Of a stretch of 15,237 nucleotides of DNA, positions 13,738 through 15,237 are shown one piece after another. The notes beneath the pieces were generated by a model that made no database searches, had not been told where the DNA came from, and worked only from the letters and a program-made list of their open reading frames with translations. Origin of the DNA: Nocardioidaceae bacterium. GTDB lineage: Bacteria > Actinomycetota > Actinomycetes > Propionibacteriales > Nocardioidaceae. The position numbers and the translations under genes were made by a program. The stretch's first letter is position 1. Every line of letters starts with the position of its first letter. The stretch covers positions 1 to 15,237 of the forward strand of contig JAGQUE010000352.1 of the NCBI GenBank assembly GCA_020438665.1, in the 5' to 3' direction.

Positions 13738-13743
13738 TACCGT
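13738..13743 (+). promoter_or_regulatory. -10 box of the peroxidase gene, leaderless type
   Basis: TACCGT ends 8 nt before GTG 13751 with no ribosome binding site between. This is the same geometry as the boxes at 6078, 6139 and 15111. Confidence 0.5.
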
Positions 13744-13750
13744 TGCCGCC

Positions 13751-14213
<463 letters not shown>

Positions 14214-14239
<26 letters not shown>

Positions 14240-15047
14240 CGGCCCACTAGTGGTCGCCGGCATCGGCTCGCCCGGTCACGCGACCGGGCTCGAGATCCTG
14301 CTGCTCCAGGGCTCGACGGTCGAGCGCCGCCCCGGCTATCGGGTCGTCCGCACTCCGGCCAACCCGACCTATCACTGGGGCAACTTCCTGCTCGTCGACC
14401 GGGCGCCCGAGCCCGGCTCGCTGGCCGCCTGGGTCTCCAGGTTCCGGGCCGAGCACCCGACGGCCGCCCACGTCGCTATCGCCATCGACGACCCCGAGCC
14501 GCGACTCGACCCGGCCGAGGCCCAAGAGCTCGGGTTGGCCGTCGAGCACGACCAGACCCTCACCGCGTCGCGTCTCTCGCCCGTCGAGCCGATCGACGGT
14601 GTCGACCTCCGCGCCGTCGACCCCGGGAGCGATGCGCCGTGGGCCGCGCTGGTCGACATGGAGCTGCTGGACTTCGAGGGCGGCGACATCGGGGGCCATC
14701 GGGCCTTCCTCGAGCGGCGCTACGCCGGGCACCGCGCACTCTCGGCCGCCGGTCACGGCAGCTGGTATGCCGCGTTTGTCGGCGACCGGCCCGTGTCGAC
14801 GCTGGGCCTGTTCCGGCTGCCCAGCGGGCGCGCCCGCTATCAGCAGGTGATGACCGACCCGGCCTATCGCCAGCGTGGCATCGCCGGGGCGCTGCTGCGG
14901 TTCGCCGGACACGACCAGCAGGCCCAGGGCGCCGGCGAGCTCGTCATCGTCGCCGACCCGGAGGGACCGGCGATCGGCGTCTATCGGCGAGCCGGCTTCG
15001 TCGACGTCGCGCCGGAGTGGGCACTCTATGCCGCTCCGCCGGAGTGA
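14214..15047 (+). CDS. GNAT-family N-acetyltransferase
   Basis: 277 residues if started at ATG 14214, which overlaps the peroxidase gene by 26 nt. GTG 14250, 11 nt after the peroxidase stop, is an equally plausible start and gives 265 residues; neither has a clear ribosome binding site. The C-terminal half is a GNAT fold: YQQVMTDPAYRQRGIAGALL holds the acetyl-CoA pyrophosphate loop (R-Q-R-G-I-A), and VIVADPEGPAIGVYRRAGFV is the final motif B. The first 120 residues (GYRVVRTPANPTYHWGNFLL) form an additional domain seen in a subset of uncharacterised actinobacterial GNATs. The substrate is not predictable. It may be co-transcribed with the peroxidase. Family sure, role unknown. Confidence 0.88.
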
Positions 15048-15074
15048 CGAGCAGCCCGACGTCGTACCCATTCG

Positions 15075-15091
15075 GGCGAAAGGGATTCGCC
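15075..15091. promoter_or_regulatory. Inverted repeat GGCGAA-N5-TTCGCC upstream of the MFS gene
   Basis: Perfect 6-bp arms separated by AGGGA, ending 31 nt before GTG 15123, about where a -35 element would lie. It could be an operator for the exporter or a weak hairpin after the acetyltransferase gene; no T-run follows, so the operator reading is slightly favoured. Confidence 0.4.
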
Positions 15092-15110
15092 AAGTGAGGC
15101 TGGCCTTCCT

Positions 15111-15116
15111 TAGGCT
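15111..15116 (+). promoter_or_regulatory. -10 box of the MFS gene, leaderless type
   Basis: TAGGCT matches TANNNT and ends 7 nt before GTG 15123, with no Shine-Dalgarno sequence. Confidence 0.45.
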
Positions 15117-15122
15117 TCCCGG

Positions 15123-15237
15123 GTGACCGAGACCGCGACACCGCCCGCCGCCACCGGCGGCGGCAACAAGCTCGACAGCAAGGTCCTCATCATCGCCGGA
15201 GTCGTCGTGCTCGGGGCGATCATGTCGATCCTCGACA
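15123..15237 (+). CDS. N-terminus of an MFS drug-exporter-like protein (DHA2/EmrB type), cut by window edge
   Basis: Only 38 codons are present. A polar start (TETATPPAATGGGNKLDSK) leads into a first membrane helix VLIIAGVVVLGAIMSILD. The ending IMSILD is the beginning of the LDxTVVNVAL motif typical of 14-helix DHA2-family proton-driven multidrug exporters. Start GTG 15123 is set by the -10 box and by the usual length of the cytoplasmic tail. An inverted repeat (15075-15091) may serve regulation. Its specificity and length cannot be judged. Confidence 0.7.
   Translation, partial: MTETATPPAATGGGNKLDSKVLIIAGVVVLGAIMSILD

Overview
The base composition is very GC-rich, with strongly GC-biased third codon positions, TGA stops almost throughout, GTG starts and probable leaderless promoters. 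Together with actinobacterial-style gene families (SNF2 helicase + SWIM pair, IclR, DHA2-type MFS), this points to an actinobacterium. Nocardioidaceae is my best guess, but the genus is an inference from style only. There is no insertion sequence, tRNA, rRNA or CRISPR array, and no gene-free stretch longer than about 150 bases.

Left half (1-6070, minus strand): a tightly packed aromatic-catabolism operon. In transcription order it holds two paralogous catechol 2,3-dioxygenase-type extradiol enzymes, a histidine phosphatase with a long N-terminal extension, and a two-subunit, PEP-synthase-like phosphotransferase resembling phenylphosphate synthase. The phosphotransferase consists of an ATP-grasp subunit followed by a substrate-binding plus phosphohistidine subunit. 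The first three junctions are overlaps (ATGA, ATGA, 8 nt). The last gene carries an in-frame TAG exactly between its substrate domain and its phosphohistidine domain. The sequence beyond the stop is fully conserved in the same frame, so this is a recent nonsense mutation, a sequence error, or much less likely recoding. The gene set suggests a phosphorylate / oxidise / dephosphorylate / meta-cleave route for a phenol, related in concept to the Corynebacterium 4-cresol (Cre) pathway and to phenylphosphate synthase of anaerobes. Combining it with a meta-cleavage pair is the most interesting content of the window.

Middle (6152-8657, plus strand): divergently transcribed from that operon are an unrecognised 232-residue protein, an IclR regulator (probable regulator of the locus) and a Rieske ferredoxin, all joined by 4-nt stop/start overlaps. 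A TetR regulator follows. A perfect 18-bp palindrome covers the Rieske stop codon and the TetR -10 box. The 81-bp divergent region holds two back-to-back leaderless-type -10 boxes and candidate operators.

Right half (8658-15237): seven copies of a 17-bp tandem repeat begin over the TetR stop. They are followed by a secreted protein made of about eight propeller-like repeats. A convergent minus-strand pair (SNF2 helicase, SWIM zinc-finger protein) comes next, then a plus-strand thiol peroxidase of the glutathione peroxidase family, a GNAT acetyltransferase, and the first 38 codons of an MFS exporter cut by the window edge. These look like ordinary housekeeping or accessory genes unrelated to the aromatic locus.
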